A DNA stretch of 19,424 nt from Hyphomicrobiales bacterium (GTDB lineage: Bacteria > Pseudomonadota > Alphaproteobacteria > Rhizobiales > Beijerinckiaceae). The position numbers and the translations under genes were made by a program. The DNA lies in assembly GCA_003164825.1 (NCBI GenBank), contig PLUH01000050.1:5355-24778 (forward strand). The letters run 5' to 3'. How positions within the stretch are numbered: position 1 is the stretch's first letter; each line of letters opens with the position of its first letter. This document shows positions 1 to 7,762 of this stretch, piece after piece. The notes below the pieces were generated by a model. That model saw only the letters and a list, made by a program, of their open reading frames with translations, was not told the origin of the DNA and ran no database searches.

Positions 1-489
1 GAACTTGCCGGTCTCGACACCAAGCCGCTCGTCGGCCATCTCGCCGCGTGGAACTACTTCGAATCGATCGACACCCCGGCGAACAAGGACTTCATCGCCA
101 AGTGGCATGAGTTCACCAAGAAGCCGAACCGCACCACCAACGACCCGATGGAGGCCCATTACATCGGCTTCAACATGTGGGTGAAGGCGGTCGAGAAAGC
201 GCAAAGCTTCGACGCGGACAAGGTGATCCCGGCGATGATCGGAGTCGCGGTTCCCAACCTCACCGGCGGCCTGTCGACGATGATGCCCAACCACCACATC
301 ACCAAGCCCGTCTATATCGGCGAGATCCAGGCCGACGGCCAGCTCAACACGGTCTGGCAGACGCCGGGCACGCTGGTGGCGCAGGAATGGTCGCCCTATC
401 TCGAGGGCTCGCGCGATCTGATCGCCGATTGGCGTCCGCCGATGTCCTGCGGCAACTTCAACGTCAAGACCGGCAAGTGCGGCGGTTGA
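1..489 (+). CDS. urtA: Urea ABC transporter substrate-binding protein UrtA (3' part only)
   Basis: This is the C-terminal 162 residues of a periplasmic urea-binding protein; the reading frame is open from base 1, so the start lies left of the window. UrtA captures urea outside the inner membrane and hands it to UrtBC. The visible part holds the stretch MMPNHHITKPVYIGEI, which I recognise as typical of UrtA rather than of branched-chain amino-acid binding proteins, and it ends with NFNVKTGKCGG and TGA. Family members are about 400-440 residues, so roughly 60% is missing. It is the first visible gene of the urtABCDE operon, separated from urtB by a 211-bp structured spacer. In other bacteria such operons respond to nitrogen limitation, but the promoter is outside this window. 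The assignment is firm because all four downstream urt genes follow in the standard order. Confidence 0.93.
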   Translation, partial: ELAGLDTKPLVGHLAAWNYFESIDTPANKDFIAKWHEFTKKPNRTTNDPMEAHYIGFNMWVKAVEKAQSFDADKVIPAMIGVAVPNLTGGLSTMMPNHHITKPVYIGEIQADGQLNTVWQTPGTLVAQEWSPYLEGSRDLIADWRPPMSCGNFNVKTGKCGG

Positions 490-514
490 CGCGACGCTGA
501 AAAGAGTCGACCCT

Positions 515-580
515 CCCCTTCTCCCGCGTGGCCCGTTCTTTCGAACGCCTTATGCGGGGAAGGGGCATGGTCCCCCTCCC
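515..580 (+). repeat. Nested and alternative hairpins in the urtA-urtB spacer
   Basis: In the 211-bp gap between urtA and urtB, CCCCTTC-t-CCCGC (515-527) pairs with GCGGG-GAAGGGG (554-565), giving 12 base pairs with one bulge. Its loop carries a second hairpin, CGTTC-tttc-GAACG (534-547). The right arm can instead pair with a following C-rich run, AGGGG (561-565) with CCCCT (573-577), so two structures compete. The C-rich/G-rich palindrome looks like the short intergenic repeats common in Rhizobiales genomes. The rest of the spacer (581-690) shows no gene; a strong ribosome site for urtB follows at 691-698. Confidence 0.6.
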
Positions 581-700
581 GATGATCGAGTGCGGCCTCA
601 ACGGACTCCATGCGACCATCGCGGGCGCGAATTTTTCCACCGGACTCCGCCGCCAGATGAGAGCCGACCGAAATCGAGCGCCGCAGTTGAAAGGAGAGTC

Positions 701-2347
701 ATGACGTCGTCGAACGACTGTCGTCTCGCCGCCCATGATTTCGCGCGCGGCTTTGCGCTACGCGCCCTGCGTGCGCTCGGCGTCCTGGCGCTGCTCGCCT
801 TCGCGACCACCGCCCGCGCCGACGCGGTCGACGACACACTGGCGAAATTTCTCGACGACAAATTTCCGCAAACCGAGGCTGCGATCGGCGAACTGGCGGC
901 CGAGGCGCCGCCTCAGGCCGCAGCAATTCTGGAGGCGCTCGGCGACAATCGCTTGCTGATCGATCCCGCCGATCATCTCGTGGCCTACAAGACGGTCGCC
1001 GGCGTGCTTCTCAACGCCAAGACCGGCGAGCCCGTTCAAGGCCTCGACGCGGCCGCATTCAAAAAGGTCCGCGTCAATAACGCGCTTAGAAGCGCCATCG
1101 AAGGCGCGATGGGGTCGCTGACCCTCGCCAATCCCGACCCGGAAAAGCGCCTCGCTGCGGCGGAGGACGTATTCAGGACCCACGACGCAAAGGCGTTGCC
1201 GGCGCTTCAGGCCCAGCTCGGCAAGGAAAGCGATCCGCGTGTCGTCGCCGCTTTGAAGCTCGCCCAGGCGTCGATCTTCGCCACCAGCGACAGCGCTTCG
1301 CCGCAAGACCGTCTGTCCGCGATCGCAACGCTGAAGGAGCGCGGCGACCAGGACGCGCAAAGCCTCATCGACGGGATCGCCCAGAAGGCCACCGACCCGG
1401 CGGTGAAGAGCGCCGCCGCAGCTGCTCTGAGCGCGATCCATACCCGTCTCGCCCTGTGGGGCGTGGCGCAGAACCTTTGGTACGGGATTTCGGCGTCGTC
1501 GGTCCTGCTTTTGGCGGCGATTGGCTTGGCGATCACCTTCGGCGTGATGGGCGTCATCAACATGGCGCACGGCGAGATGGTGATGCTCGGCGCCTATTCG
1601 ACCTATGTTGTGCAGACGCTCCTGCCGCCCTCGTTGCAGAATTGGTCGCTCGCTTTCGCCATCCCCCTCGCCTTTGTGGTCGCGGGCGCGGTCGGCATCG
1701 CGATCGAGCGTCTCGTGATCCGCTTTCTCTACACCCGCCCGCTCGAAACGCTGCTCGCGACCTGGGGCGTCTCGCTCATCCTGCAGCAATTGGTCCGCAG
1801 CCTGTTTGGCGCCAACAATCGTCTGGTCAGCAATCCGCCGTTCATGTCGGGGGCGTTCGAGATCGGTGGGCTGTCGATCACCACCAATCGGCTCTGGATC
1901 ATCGTATTGTCGGCGGTCGTCTTCATCGGGTTGCAGCTCGTATTGCGCGCGACGCCCTTCGGCCTGCAGATGCGTGCGGTGACGCAGAACCGCCGCATGG
2001 CGGCGTCGATGGGCATTTCGACCGCGCGCATCGACATGCTGGCCTTCGGGCTGGGATCGGGGGTCGCTGGGATCGCCGGCGTGGCGCTGTCGCAGATCGA
2101 CAACGTCTCCCCCAACCTCGGCCAGGGCTACATCATCGACAGTTTCATGGTCGTCGTGTTCGGCGGCGTCGGGAACCTTTGGGGCACGGCGTTCGGCGCC
2201 CTGTTGATCGGGCTCGCCAACAAGCTGCTCGAGCCGCTGATCGGCGCGGTCCAGGGCCAGATCGTGCTCCTGATCTTCATCATCCTCTTCATCCAGAGAC
2301 GGCCGAGAGGGCTCTTCGCGCTCCGTGGCCGGGCGGTGGAGGCATGA
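701..2347 (+). CDS. urtB: Urea ABC transporter permease UrtB
   Basis: 548 residues. This is one of the two membrane subunits of the urea importer. The ATG at 701 is chosen because AAGGAGAG lies at 691-698 and because translation from here begins with a clean signal peptide: a hydrophobic run at about residues 21-36, then ATTARADA. Upstream in-frame starts lie in the spacer and give an Arg/Pro-rich junk extension. Residues about 41-250 form an Ala-rich, helical, extracytoplasmic region, a known feature of UrtB that the related LivH lacks. The permease part starts near residue 255, with FGVMGVINMAHGEMVMLGAY at about 280-299 (LivH/UrtB hallmark). The cytoplasmic coupling loop RAVTQNRRMAASMG is at about 425-438. 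The stop overlaps the urtC start (ATGA), which implies translational coupling. Confidence 0.95.
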   Translation: MTSSNDCRLAAHDFARGFALRALRALGVLALLAFATTARADAVDDTLAKFLDDKFPQTEAAIGELAAEAPPQAAAILEALGDNRLLIDPADHLVAYKTVAGVLLNAKTGEPVQGLDAAAFKKVRVNNALRSAIEGAMGSLTLANPDPEKRLAAAEDVFRTHDAKALPALQAQLGKESDPRVVAALKLAQASIFATSDSASPQDRLSAIATLKERGDQDAQSLIDGIAQKATDPAVKSAAAAALSAIHTRLALWGVAQNLWYGISASSVLLLAAIGLAITFGVMGVINMAHGEMVMLGAYSTYVVQTLLPPSLQNWSLAFAIPLAFVVAGAVGIAIERLVIRFLYTRPLETLLATWGVSLILQQLVRSLFGANNRLVSNPPFMSGAFEIGGLSITTNRLWIIVLSAVVFIGLQLVLRATPFGLQMRAVTQNRRMAASMGISTARIDMLAFGLGSGVAGIAGVALSQIDNVSPNLGQGYIIDSFMVVVFGGVGNLWGTAFGALLIGLANKLLEPLIGAVQGQIVLLIFIILFIQRRPRGLFALRGRAVEA

Positions 2348-3468
2348 GCGCGCGGCTTGATCACCTCGGTCTCGGCTTTGTCGCGATCCTCATCGTTGCG
2401 GCGATCCTGGTGCCGTTGCTGTCGCTCGTGGTGTCGCCAGATTCCGCTTTTTACCTGCCGCCATACCTGGTGCAGCTGCTAGGCAAATATCTCTGCTATG
2501 CGATCCTGGCCGTCGCGCTCGACCTCGTCTGGGGCTATTGCGGCATCCTGTCGCTCGGCCATGGCGCGTTCTTCGCCCTCGGCGGCTATGCGATGGGCAT
2601 GTATCTGATGCGGCAGATTGGGACCCGCGGCGTCTACGCCAATCCGATTCTCCCGGATTTCATGGTGTTCCTGAACTGGAAGGAGCTGCCCGTGGCCTGG
2701 TGGGGGTTCAACTGGTTCCCCTACGCGATGTTGATGGTGGTGCTGGTTCCGGGACTGCTGGCGCTCGCTTTCGGCTGGTTCGCGTTCCGGTCACGCGTCA
2801 CCGGCGTTTATCTCTCGATCATCACCCAGGCGATGACCTTCGCCCTGTTCAAGGAATTCTTTCGCAATGACTTCGGCTTCGGCGGCAACAATGGCCTGAC
2901 CGACTTCAAGGATCTGCTCGGCTTCTCGCTTCAAGCGGCGTCGACCAAAGCTGCATTGTTTTCGGCCAGCGCCATCGCGCTCATCCTCGCCTACGCGGTG
3001 TCGCGCGCGATCATCGGCTCCAAATACGGCAAGGCGCTGATGGCGGTGCGCGACGCCGAAAGCCGGATGCGGTTCATCGGCTATCGGGTCGAGAACTACA
3101 AGCTGTTCGCCTTCGTCGTCTCGGCCATTATCGCGGGGATCGCCGGCGCGCTCTATGTGCCGCAGGTCGGCATCATCAACCCGAGCGAATTCGCTCCCGC
3201 AAACTCGATCGAAGCGGCGATCTGGGTCGCGGTCGGCGGCCGCGGGACGCTGATCGGCGCGGCGATCGGCGCCATCGCCGTCAATTTCGCCAAGACCTAT
3301 TTCACTGGCGCGTTCCCCGAATATTGGCTCTATGGCCTCGGCCTGCTGTTTGTCCTCGGCACCCTGTTCCTGCCCAAGGGCTTGCTCGGCCTCGCGCTCA
3401 GAGGCAGCGAGCCGAAACCGCGCGAGGTCGTTTCCGTGGATGCGGTCGAGGAAGGCGCCGAACCATGA
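2344..3468 (+). CDS. urtC: Urea ABC transporter permease UrtC
   Basis: 374 residues. Second membrane subunit of the urea importer, of the LivM/UrtC family. The ATG at 2344 overlaps the urtB stop by 4 bases. The N-terminus MSARLDHLGLGFVAILIVAA leads straight into a membrane segment. The LivM-type motif GYCGILSLGHGAFFALGGYA sits at residues 64-83, and the cytoplasmic loop AVRDAESRMRFIGY at about 234-247 is the likely contact with the ATPases. Several further hydrophobic segments follow up to about residue 355; the last 20 residues are a charged tail (REVVSVDAVEEGAEP). UrtC proteins carry a longer loop after the second or third segment than LivM does, and the region around residues 90-130 fits that. 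Length is normal. It overlaps urtD by ATGA. Confidence 0.95.
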   Translation: MSARLDHLGLGFVAILIVAAILVPLLSLVVSPDSAFYLPPYLVQLLGKYLCYAILAVALDLVWGYCGILSLGHGAFFALGGYAMGMYLMRQIGTRGVYANPILPDFMVFLNWKELPVAWWGFNWFPYAMLMVVLVPGLLALAFGWFAFRSRVTGVYLSIITQAMTFALFKEFFRNDFGFGGNNGLTDFKDLLGFSLQAASTKAALFSASAIALILAYAVSRAIIGSKYGKALMAVRDAESRMRFIGYRVENYKLFAFVVSAIIAGIAGALYVPQVGIINPSEFAPANSIEAAIWVAVGGRGTLIGAAIGAIAVNFAKTYFTGAFPEYWLYGLGLLFVLGTLFLPKGLLGLALRGSEPKPREVVSVDAVEEGAEP

Positions 3469-4229
3469 GCGAAGCCGGCAGTCCAAGCCTGACCCAGACG
3501 CTCCTCTACCTCGACGGGGTCAGCGTGTCGTTCGACGGCTATAAGGCGCTGCGCAGCCTGTCGCTAGTGCTCTTGCCCGGCGAGATGCGCGCGATCATCG
3601 GCCCCAATGGCGCCGGCAAGACGACGATGATGGATGTCATCACCGGCAAGACCCGCCCCGACGAGGGCGAGGTGATGTTCGACGGCCGGCATGACCTGAC
3701 CAAGCTCGACGAAGCCGAGATCGCCACGCTCGGGGTCGGCCGCAAATTTCAGAAGCCAACGGTGTTCGAAAACCACACCGTCGAGGATAACCTGCTGCTG
3801 GCGACCAAGGCGCCGCGCAGCGTGCGCGCCACCCTGTTCGGGCGCGAAGACTCTGAGACGCTGCAAACGATCAACGCGATTCTCGCCACGACCCGGCTCA
3901 CCGACCACCGGGCGCGCATCGCCGGATCGCTGTCGCACGGGCAGAAGCAATGGCTCGAGATCGGCATGCTGCTGGCGCAGGACCCGAAGCTCCTCCTGGT
4001 CGACGAACCGGTCGCCGGCATGACTGATAGCGAGACCGCGGCGACCGCCGATCTCCTGCGCGAAATCGCGCGCGATCATTCGGTGATCGTGGTCGAGCAC
4101 GACATGCATTTCGTCCGCGAGCTCGGCGTCAAGGTGACATGCCTGCATGAAGGCGCCGTGCTCGCCGAAGGCACGCTCGATCAGGTCAGTGCGGACCCCC
4201 GCGTCGTCGAAGTCTACCTCGGCCGGTGA
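3465..4229 (+). CDS. urtD: Urea ABC transporter ATP-binding protein UrtD
   Basis: 254 residues. One of the two cytoplasmic ATPases powering urea uptake (LivG-like). Visible motifs are Walker A GPNGAGKTT at residues 46-54, signature LSHGQKQWLEIG at 156-167, Walker B LLLVDEP at 176-182, and the H-loop in VVEHDMHFVRELG. The continuation EPVAGMTDSET after Walker B is characteristic of UrtD and separates it from LivG. The signature is LSHGQ rather than LSGGQ, which is normal for this family. The ATG at 3465 overlaps the urtC stop; a longer in-frame version beginning inside urtC is rejected because the ATGA overlap pattern matches the urtB/urtC junction. Confidence 0.95.
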   Translation: MSEAGSPSLTQTLLYLDGVSVSFDGYKALRSLSLVLLPGEMRAIIGPNGAGKTTMMDVITGKTRPDEGEVMFDGRHDLTKLDEAEIATLGVGRKFQKPTVFENHTVEDNLLLATKAPRSVRATLFGREDSETLQTINAILATTRLTDHRARIAGSLSHGQKQWLEIGMLLAQDPKLLLVDEPVAGMTDSETAATADLLREIARDHSVIVVEHDMHFVRELGVKVTCLHEGAVLAEGTLDQVSADPRVVEVYLGR

Positions 4230-4233
4230 GTCC

Positions 4234-4929
4234 ATGCTGAACGTCGATCGCATCGACCTCTATTACGGCGCGGCGCAGGCGCTTCGCTCGGTCTCCCTCA
4301 AGGCCGAAGTCGGCCGCATCCTGTGCGTACTCGGCCGCAACGGCGTCGGCAAGTCGTCGCTATTGCGCGCGATCGTAGGCCAGCACGGCATCGCCTCCGG
4401 CTCGATCCAATGGAACGGCAAGGAGGTTCGAACGCTCGCCCCGCATCAGCGCGCCCGGCTCGGGTTCGGCTATGTGCCGCAGGGGCGCGAGATTTTCCCG
4501 CTGCTGTCGGTCAAGGAGAACCTGCAGACCGGATTCGCCGGCCTGCCGCGCGACGAGCGCGCGATCGACGACGAGATTTTCAGTCTCTTTCCGGTTCTCA
4601 ACGACATGCTCGGACGGCGCGGCGGCGATCTCTCCGGCGGCCAGCAGCAGCAGCTGGCGATCGGCCGCGCTCTGGTGACGCATCCCAAGCTCCTCATTCT
4701 CGACGAGCCGACCGAAGGCATCCAGCCGTCGATCATCAAGGACATCGGCCGCGCGCTCGTGCATCTGCGCCGCAAGGGCGAGATGGCGATCCTGGTGGTC
4801 GAGCAATATTTCGAATGGGCGCGCGACATCGCCGACGATTACGCGGTCATGGACCGCGGCGCGGTCGTGCTCGCGGGCACGCGCGAATCCATGAACGAGA
4901 GTGAGGTCCGGCGGAAGCTGACGGTGTGA
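4234..4929 (+). CDS. urtE: Urea ABC transporter ATP-binding protein UrtE
   Basis: 231 residues. Second cytoplasmic ATPase of the urea importer (LivF-like). Walker A GRNGVGKSS is at residues 34-42, signature LSGGQQQQLAIG at 133-144, and Walker B LLILDEP at 153-159, followed by TEGIQPSI, a UrtE hallmark where LivF usually has a SxGLAP-type sequence. The ATG at 4234 lies 4 bases after the urtD stop, with GGTGAG just upstream as a weak ribosome site inside the urtD end. Earlier in-frame starts lie within urtD and add a non-homologous sequence. This is the last gene of the operon: the next gene, 106 bp further on, is on the opposite strand. No urease genes follow in this window, although urt operons often neighbour them. 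Confidence 0.95.
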   Translation: MLNVDRIDLYYGAAQALRSVSLKAEVGRILCVLGRNGVGKSSLLRAIVGQHGIASGSIQWNGKEVRTLAPHQRARLGFGYVPQGREIFPLLSVKENLQTGFAGLPRDERAIDDEIFSLFPVLNDMLGRRGGDLSGGQQQQLAIGRALVTHPKLLILDEPTEGIQPSIIKDIGRALVHLRRKGEMAILVVEQYFEWARDIADDYAVMDRGAVVLAGTRESMNESEVRRKLTV

Positions 4930-5035
4930 GGCGACGACTGAGCTTCCACGCGGTCGAGAATCAGGTCGCGCCAGATTCGGCCTCGAAGGGAAGACAGCGC
5001 CGGCCCCTGCGGGGTAACGCATAGCCGCGGGTCGA

Positions 5036-5497
5036 TCAGCCGGTCACGCCGGACACGGCCGGGAGATTGGTCGCCGAAACTTCGCGCAGCAAGGCGCGCA
5101 ATCCGGCGGCGCGTTCGTCGCCGAAGGCCGCGGCGAATCGGGCTTGCGCCTCGCTCCAACCCGCGCGCGCCGCCCGCAACCGTTCGATGCCGACCTCCGT
5201 CAATCGCAGCTCCTTGCTGCGGCGGTCCGCACGCCCGGGCGCGACGCTGATAAGACCTTCACGTTCGAGCGGCAGGATGTTCCGGCCAAGCGTGGTCCGA
5301 TCCATCACAAGTTCATCGGCCAGGGCGTTGATAGTCATCGGCCCGAGCCGTCTCAGTTTGCCGAGAATCGAATATTGGGTGGTGCGCAGACCCGCCGCGG
5401 CCAGGCGCTGGTCGTAAAACTGCGAGATGTGGCGCGCCGCCTGGCGGACCGCCAGGCAGGTGCACTCTTCAAGTCGGGGCAGCGCGTCCGACGTCAC
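5036..5497 (-). CDS. MarR-family winged-helix transcriptional regulator
   Basis: 153 residues from a GTG at 5497. That start is preferred because GAAGGAG (5510-5504, minus strand) lies 6 bases upstream, and because the longer version starting at 5554 would run through the promoter palindromes and add a non-homologous N-terminus. The GTG 3 bases earlier is the close alternative. The body is a typical MarR fold: a dimerisation helix with CTCLAVRQAARHISQFYDQ (residues 12-30), a DNA-binding helix region DRTTLGRNILPLEREGL (66-82), and the wing DRRSKELRLTEVG (91-103). Two Cys at 12 and 14 are conserved in this subgroup as I recall it. It diverges from the thiolase gene, with symmetric operator-like sites between them, so it probably represses itself and the thiolase. 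The ligand is unknown. Confidence 0.9.
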   Translation of the reverse strand: MTSDALPRLEECTCLAVRQAARHISQFYDQRLAAAGLRTTQYSILGKLRRLGPMTINALADELVMDRTTLGRNILPLEREGLISVAPGRADRRSKELRLTEVGIERLRAARAGWSEAQARFAAAFGDERAAGLRALLREVSATNLPAVSGVTG

Positions 5498-5510
5498 CAC
5501 TTTCTCCTTC

Positions 5511-5562
5511 TTGACTGTGGGCGTACATACGCCTACTTGTGCGCATATACGCATAATGTCAA
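5511..5562. promoter_or_regulatory. Face-to-face marR/thiolase promoters with two operator-like palindromes
   Basis: Plus strand: -35 TTGACT (5511-5516), 17-base spacer, -10-like TACTTG (5534-5539), reading toward the thiolase. Minus strand: -35 TTGACA (5562-5557), 17-base spacer, -10-like CAAGTA (5539-5534), reading toward marR. Both use the same six -10 positions. Each spacer is largely filled by a palindrome: GGCGTA-CA-TACGCC (5520-5533, perfect) and TGCGCATATACGCA (5540-5553, imperfect). All these elements are symmetric about 5536.5. The two sites are 20 bp apart centre to centre, about two helical turns, as expected for two repressor dimers on one face. The promoters are predictions from sequence only, and the -10 boxes are weak. 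Confidence 0.65.
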
Positions 5563-5655
5563 GCGCGCGTGCCCGCGGACAACCGATGTCCTCGCCGGCT
5601 GCGGCCCGCAGTTCGCGTTAAGCGCGAGCGGCGCGCCAAACTTGGGGATCAAGTG

Positions 5656-6843
5656 ATGTCATCACGTTCAATCGTCATTGCCGAACCGGTCCGCACCGCG
5701 ATCGGCGCCTTTGGCGGCAGTCTCAAGGACGTCCCAGCGCCGGATCTCGGGGCCGTCGCCATCCGCGCCGCCGTCGAGCGCGCGGGGCTCAAGCCCGAGG
5801 AGGTCGAGACTGCGGCGATGGGCAACGTCGTTCAGGCCGGTGTCAGGATGAATCCGGCGCGTCAGGCGGCGGTTCACGCCGGCCTGCCGGTGACGGTCCC
5901 AGCCATGACCGTGAACCGCGTCTGCGGTTCGGGGGCGCAGGCGATTGTGTCGGCGGCGCAGGAGATTCTGCTCGGCAACGCCAACGTCGCCGTCGCCGGC
6001 GGCATGGAGAACATGGATCAGGCGCCATACCTCGTGGAGCGCGGTCGCTGGGGCTACCGGCTGGGCGACGGGCAGCTCTATGACAGCGTGCTTCGCGACG
6101 GGCTCAACGATGCCTTTTCCGGCCAGCACTCGGGCTGGCATACCGAGGACCTGGTGGAGAAATATCAGGTCACGCGCGACGCCCAGGACCGCTGGGCTTT
6201 GCGCTCGCAACAGCATTTCGCGCGTGCCCAAGCGGCCGGTCATTTCAAGGCGCAGATCGCGCCGGTCGAAGTTCCCGGCAAGAAGGGACCGACACAATTC
6301 GACAAGGACGAAGGCAATCGGCCCGACACCACGCTGGAAGCGCTCGCGCGGTTAAAGCCGGCGTTCCGCCCGAACGGCGCCATCACCGCCGGGAATGCGC
6401 CCGGGCTGAACGACGCTGCGGCCGCCATGGTGCTCGCGGACGAGACCTGGGCTGAAAGGCGCGGCCTCGCCGCGACCGCGCGGCTCGTCTCGTACGGGAT
6501 TGCGGCGGTCGAGCCCGGCATGTTCGGCCTTGGGCCAATCCCGGCTGTCAGACAAGCGTTGCAGCGCGCCGGTTGGGAGATCGGCTCGATCGAGCGCGCG
6601 GAGATCAATGAAGCGTTCGCGGCAATCGCCATCGTCGTGGCGCGGGAGCTTGGATTGTCCGACGATATCGTCAATGTCGAAGGCGGCGCCGTCGCTCATG
6701 GCCACCCGATCGGGGCGACGGGAGCGGTGCTTGCCACGAAGCTCATCCATTCGATGCGGCGGGACGGCCTCAAACGCGGTATCGTCACCTTGTGCATCGG
6801 CGGCGGCCAAGGCATCGCCCTCGCGATCGAAACGCTGCATTGA
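5656..6843 (+). CDS. Acetyl-CoA C-acetyltransferase (thiolase)
   Basis: 395 residues. It catalyses the reversible condensation of two acetyl-CoA to acetoacetyl-CoA, or thiolysis of a 3-ketoacyl-CoA, in the cytoplasm. All thiolase active-site elements are visible: nucleophile Cys90 in NRVCGSGAQAI, His350 in GHPIGATGA, and Cys380 in CIGGGQG. These sit one to two positions later than in the well-studied Zoogloea enzyme (89/348/378). The NEAFA motif (ERAEINEAFAAIA) is present too. The ATG at 5656 gives the family length; an in-frame ATG at 5569 adds an unrelated Arg-rich leader. A GGGGA at 5644-5648 can serve as ribosome site. The gene stands alone, without a beta-oxidation or PHB partner, and diverges from the MarR gene that probably controls it. 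Whether it works in synthesis or breakdown cannot be read from the context. Confidence 0.9.
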   Translation: MSSRSIVIAEPVRTAIGAFGGSLKDVPAPDLGAVAIRAAVERAGLKPEEVETAAMGNVVQAGVRMNPARQAAVHAGLPVTVPAMTVNRVCGSGAQAIVSAAQEILLGNANVAVAGGMENMDQAPYLVERGRWGYRLGDGQLYDSVLRDGLNDAFSGQHSGWHTEDLVEKYQVTRDAQDRWALRSQQHFARAQAAGHFKAQIAPVEVPGKKGPTQFDKDEGNRPDTTLEALARLKPAFRPNGAITAGNAPGLNDAAAAMVLADETWAERRGLAATARLVSYGIAAVEPGMFGLGPIPAVRQALQRAGWEIGSIERAEINEAFAAIAIVVARELGLSDDIVNVEGGAVAHGHPIGATGAVLATKLIHSMRRDGLKRGIVTLCIGGGQGIALAIETLH

Positions 6844-6902
6844 ACGACGGACGCATTGTCGCGTTCTCGACTGTGCCGGAATACGACGCGCCAGGCAGGG
6901 GC

Positions 6903-7655
6903 CTATTGCTTTCCAGCGCGCTCGAACACTTCCGCCTGCGCCTCGACGATGTCCAGGATCTCGCCCTCGGTCGCGAAGGACGCGAGCGCCTCGCGCATTG
7001 CGTTCCTCATCGCCGGGACGTTGTCGCCGAGCCGCTCCGGCGATGAGGTCGACATCGACAGAATTCGGTCGGCGAGGCGTTCGACGGGAAATGTGGCGGC
7101 CGTCTCGACGCTGATCGTCCCGCGCGGGACAAACGGCCCGCCGGCGAAAAAGACGTCGCGATCACGCTTGGGGCGATCGTCCCTCCAGCGGTTGCGGATC
7201 GCCTTGAAGGCGCCAAGCCAGGGGTTGCGGCCGTCGTCGACGCTCGAGGCGTGGCAGACGAGAATCCTGCCGAGCGGCTTGACTACGCGATCGAGGGCCG
7301 TTCGCGCGGGACGGGGATCGAGCCAGTGGATTGCGCGGCCGATCGTGACGACGTCGAACGCGCCGAGGCCCGCGGCCAGGTCCTCGAAACGGCCGTCGAT
7401 GAATTCGACCGCGACGCCGGCGCGCGCCCCTCCCGACCGGGCGGCCTCGACCATCGCCGGCTCCGGATCGACGCCGACCACCTCGCTGCAGTAAGGCGCG
7501 AAGCCGATCGCGAGCAAGCCCGGCCCGGCGCCGATGTCGAGCAGGCGCTGGCTGCGGTTGAATCCGAGCTCGCGCGCGACGGCGGTGAAGAACGCCGCGC
7601 CATAAGGCGGACGGGCGTTTTCGTAATAGGCGACGGTCGAAGCGAAGCGTCCCAT
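6903..7655 (-). CDS. Class I SAM-dependent methyltransferase
   Basis: 250 residues from an ATG at 7655, with AGGA 6 bases upstream. An earlier in-frame start at 7808 would add 51 Arg/Ala-rich residues and overlap the neighbouring dehydrogenase gene, so it is rejected. The N-terminus carries VAYYENARPPYGAAFF, the Y-x-x-x-RPPY entry motif common in small-molecule methyltransferases. Motif I LDIGAGPG is at residues 39-46 (SAM binding). An acidic residue that should bind the ribose follows in VVGVDPEPAMVEAA, and motif IV is seen as FDVVTIGRAIHWLD. The trailing half resembles UbiE/Methyltransf_11-type proteins. Substrate unknown. It lies downstream of the short-chain dehydrogenase on the same strand, but 107 bp and a strong hairpin separate them, so co-transcription is uncertain. 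It converges with the thiolase gene across a 59-bp gap with nothing notable. Confidence 0.85.
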   Translation of the reverse strand: MGRFASTVAYYENARPPYGAAFFTAVARELGFNRSQRLLDIGAGPGLLAIGFAPYCSEVVGVDPEPAMVEAARSGGARAGVAVEFIDGRFEDLAAGLGAFDVVTIGRAIHWLDPRPARTALDRVVKPLGRILVCHASSVDDGRNPWLGAFKAIRNRWRDDRPKRDRDVFFAGGPFVPRGTISVETAATFPVERLADRILSMSTSSPERLGDNVPAMRNAMREALASFATEGEILDIVEAQAEVFERAGKQ

Positions 7656-7730
7656 GGCGATCCTGGCGGCGCTGAAACGTAGCGCACGCGAGGACAAAAC
7701 CACGCGACCGCGGCTTGAACATGGCGGTCC

Positions 7731-7753
7731 CGCCGGCTCGGCGGAAGCCGGCG
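7731..7753 (-). terminator. Hairpin after the dehydrogenase gene
   Basis: A perfect 8-bp inverted repeat, CGCCGGCT (7731-7738) and AGCCGGCG (7746-7753) with a 7-base loop, begins about 10 bases past the dehydrogenase stop codon on the minus strand. There is no clear T-run after it, so it is at best an atypical terminator or a 3' mRNA-end stabiliser. Confidence 0.4.
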
Positions 7754-7762
7754 CGCGCTCCG

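Noticed and set aside
758..1789. Minus-strand open frame of about 340 codons opposite the urtB N-terminal region
   Set aside because: Arg/Gln-rich antisense shadow with no motif; UrtB's N-terminal domain is expected in this family.
4234..4929. Reading the two ATPases and permeases as a branched-chain amino-acid (Liv) transporter
   Set aside because: UrtD-type EPVAGMTD and UrtE-type TEGIQPSI, plus the UrtB N-terminal domain and UrtA end, all indicate urea.
5004..5014. CCCC-tgc-GGGG hairpin as terminator between urtE and marR
   Set aside because: Only four base pairs and no T-run; too weak to call.
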